Part shown: positions 61,409 to 64,000 of the stretch, piece after piece
Layout of the letters: each line of letters opens with the position of its first letter
Position numbering within the stretch: position 1 is the first letter of the stretch
From: Oreocharis arfaki
Lineage: Eukaryota; Chordata; Aves; Passeriformes; Paramythiidae
Length of the DNA stretch: 64,000 nucleotides
Direction: 5' to 3'
Assembly: GCA_013398015.1 (NCBI GenBank)
Contig: VZRR01014165.1
Coordinates: 2,279,290-2,343,289, forward strand
Translations under genes and position numbers: made by a program
The notes under the pieces: generated by a model
Databases searched by the model: none
The model's input: only the letters and a program-made list of their open reading frames with translations
Told to the model about the DNA's origin: nothing

Positions 61409-63869
61409 GCCCTGGGGAGGGATGTATTCTATAACAAAGTCTCTGGGAAAAGTCACAAATTCTGGTATTGCCCTTAATCTAACTGGTCTGCACTTGCACC
61501 CTATATCCAGTATAACCGGGAAGGCAGTGCAGGTTTCACAGCTCACTTGTGATATGCCTACAAGACACTCAAAGACCAGCTTAACACCAGTGACAACTCT
61601 CTTCTTCCAGCAGTGACACTGGCTGCAGCACACGAGAGAGGGTTGAAGCTTTTTACTGTCTGTCTCTCTTGGTAGACATGAAACAGGTACAATCTCGTTC
61701 AGGGAAACAGATTTACAGCTGAGGCAAATGGCAACAGAGAAAATCATAATACCCAAATTGTTACAAAAGACCCATTAGAAAAAAATAAGAATTATATTTA
61801 CAATTTCTTCCATTTTTTATATTAAGCTACTTTAGTCCTTTGCCTCCCTTGAAAATCTACTCAACCAATAGTGTATACAAGTAGCTGACTCTTGGGAATG
61901 ATCTGTTTGTGGGGTTCAAAGATACATCATTCAATAGCACCCTAAAATAGACCCATATTGATAAATCATGTCTGGATAGACATCCCTGGGGATGCTGCTG
62001 GTCAGGGATGTTATGGTGACACTGATTACGAGTTTTCATCTCATATCTACTGAAAATATGTACCAGAGGGTAAGAAACAGTTCTCCTGCAGTGAACACCA
62101 TAGCCCCTTGAAAACATGATGAAGTAAGTGTAATAAAATGAATTATAAAAATATAATTTCAAAATTAAATTAGTTTTCTGTTTACTAGTGTAGCTTAAGA
62201 TGTGGGGACATTTATTTTTCAATGTATTCTACAATACTCTCTCTATACTACAAGACACTCTCTTGAAGAAATTCAAAAAACAATTATTTTTCTCAGTTAT
62301 AAAAAGCAATACTCCAAAGGCAGGAGTTTAAAACTCTTTCTCAGAAGTAAGCCTTATCTAAGCCCTATAAAGAGTAGATGACCTAAGCAAAGATCCAAGC
62401 TTTGCTGGGTTGAATTGAATTATTTAGGGAACAGGTAGATGGAGGTCTGTCTCCCACTCCAAGAGATGTCTAAACCTCCAATCAAATACCTGCTTAATAT
62501 AAAACATACGAATTCAAACTTTTGCTGTGTGAAAAAATGCTCTGAGAACTGCAATAGTCAGACACCTTTCTTGTACTCTCAAATAGCACCTTGAGTAAGT
62601 GGGGGAAAAAAAATATAAGCAAACCATAATTAAGAAAGATTGAGCAGACGGAGTCCTAAATTTATGTGAGAAATTAATTTTTCTGCTGGGTTAAAATTTT
62701 TTAATGTGGGACCAACATCAGGTTCACAAGTTTTCTCAAATATATCTTAAATTAATCAATTTCAGCTCACAACTGCTGTCAATAACTGTGGGTTTTCATG
62801 CTGTTAGAAAGTAATTAAAAGCTTTAAACCAACATTTCTGTTCCAGAAACAAATTATTATTCCAGGTACTAACATGATGTTTCAGCATCCTCATGCTAAA
62901 GAACATAAAAATCAAAAAATGTAACTTCTGTTTTGAATAGAAACTCTGTATGTGTACCCTCAGCTCAAGTTGTGCAGCGGAGTTTCCAGTTTGGCACGTG
63001 CCATCTGCAAACACAGGGATGTTAACAATGGCTACAAAACACACTGGCCTTTCTAAAACCCCTAACAGCACCCACAGTCACTCCTGTACCTACAACTCAC
63101 ACACAGCCCAAAAATTACTTCACACCCCTGATCTGTGAAAATTTATCTTGAAATTTAAATTGCATTATTTCTTCATTAAAGTGACACGAAAAAAGCATAA
63201 GACTCTGTTCTAGATAAAATGGGTTGCCATTCCTCTTGAAATCCCTGTTGTAACCAAGAAGGCAACAAGGTAATAAAGGACTTCGCAGAGCTTCAGGGCC
63301 ACAGGGAGTGCAGCAAGGGACCACGAAATATCTGAAGTGACAACAGGTGTCTGTGTTTAGGCATTCCAATTGAGCCTAGCTACCACAGAATATACATGCT
63401 TCTTAAAAAATTCTAATTTTTTTTCCTTCCTCTTTCAAAGATGCAGCACTCCAACTTTGAAGCAAATTAACTTGGATTGAATTTTGTATTGCTACCAAGA
63501 ATGAGCATGGCTCCCATCATATTCTCCCTTCTCTGTGTGACTTGGTGCTGCTGTCTCTGCCTTGCTTCTCCTCTGGATGCCAGGTTATTAATTTAGTGGC
63601 CTTGCTACACAATAGAATGCAACAAAAGCAGCATAAAGCACAACAGAACCCAAAATTTAATGCAGTAACTGTAATTGTAATCTGTTCTTTCTAATATATA
63701 TGGCTTTCTCTTGTTCTCCCTTTCTTTATTCTTCTCAGAATTGTGCTCGTTAATGTCATGGTAGAAGAATGTCAATTATTCTAAAAAGTCAAGCAGAAGA
63801 GACCTCATTCACACATGTGTTTGTAACAAGATGCAGAAATCCCCCAGGATTTTAGAGAGTTTGGCAATA
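61409..63869. other. Non-coding DNA to the right of the LTR
   Basis: No primer-binding site or retroviral remnant follows the LTR. A 123-codon minus-strand frame (61385-61756) overlaps the LTR end by 19 bases and matches no known protein. The rest is AT-rich, without recognised features. Confidence 0.45.
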
Positions 63870-63907
63870 TCTATATATATAAAACGTGTGTATACATGTA
63901 TATATAC
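63870..63907. repeat. TA-rich palindromic repeat
   Basis: CTATATATATA, then TGTGTATACATG and TATATATAC: an alternating purine-pyrimidine stretch that is self-complementary at several points. Confidence 0.75.
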
Positions 63908-64000
63908 TGCTAGACAGCAGAGAAACTATTGTGCAGTTTCCCTGGTTTGTGTTTTATCGGCTAGCATTAGGAAAATTGATGAGCTGAAGAAACAAAGGCA

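Noticed and set aside
61385..61756. 123-codon minus frame beside the LTR, considered as a retroviral remnant
   Set aside because: The residues match no retroviral motif, and the frame runs into the LTR end on the opposite strand.
1..64000. CRISPR array, bacterial operon, tRNA or rRNA genes
   Set aside because: No regularly spaced identical repeats, no cloverleaf with A/B boxes and no rRNA-like block were seen. The repeats show that this is animal nuclear DNA.

Overview
This is vertebrate nuclear DNA, almost certainly from a bird and probably a passerine. The main evidence is the repeats: several CR1 LINE copies, two of which keep the octamer tail (ATTCTATG-type) at their 3' ends, and solo LTRs whose closing sequences resemble those I know from songbird endogenous retroviruses. 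There is no L1, no Alu-like SINE and no bacterial gene organisation. Base composition is AT-rich throughout and I see no CpG island. The family names rest on recall of the repeats, not on a database search.

No known protein-coding gene, tRNA or rRNA can be recognised. Open frames are short, often overlap on both strands, and look like chance. The window reads as a gene-poor intergenic stretch or one very large intron. The recognisable elements, left to right, are: a CR1 copy with a large internal deletion (about 1003-1607, +); an LTR (about 10336-10662, -); a six-unit GGGGAA purine tract that could form G-quadruplexes (14998-15040); an ancient CR1-like reverse transcriptase remnant (about 17040-17375, -); a 2 kb decayed CR1 with endonuclease and reverse transcriptase fragments (about 20950-22935, -); a CR1 3' end (about 39079-39275, +); a solo LTR with an exact 5-bp target duplication (39344-39993, +); a very short CR1 3' end (47053-47151, +); and a 1.2 kb solo LTR interrupted by a 388-base assembly gap (60198-61403, +).

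Four short stretches have a coding-like or exon-like look: 32016-32243 (+), 35846-35954 (+), 52499-52760 (-) and 59749-59986 (+). The best is 32016-32243, which has a good splice acceptor, 75 open codons ending in a stop, and an AATAAA about 160 bases further on. None matches a family I know, so all are reported as candidates with low confidence. A segment near 43780-44230 with two exact palindromes may be a conserved regulatory element.

I found no convincing undescribed biological system here. The most informative signals are the mobile-element structures and the unexplained exon-like stretches.
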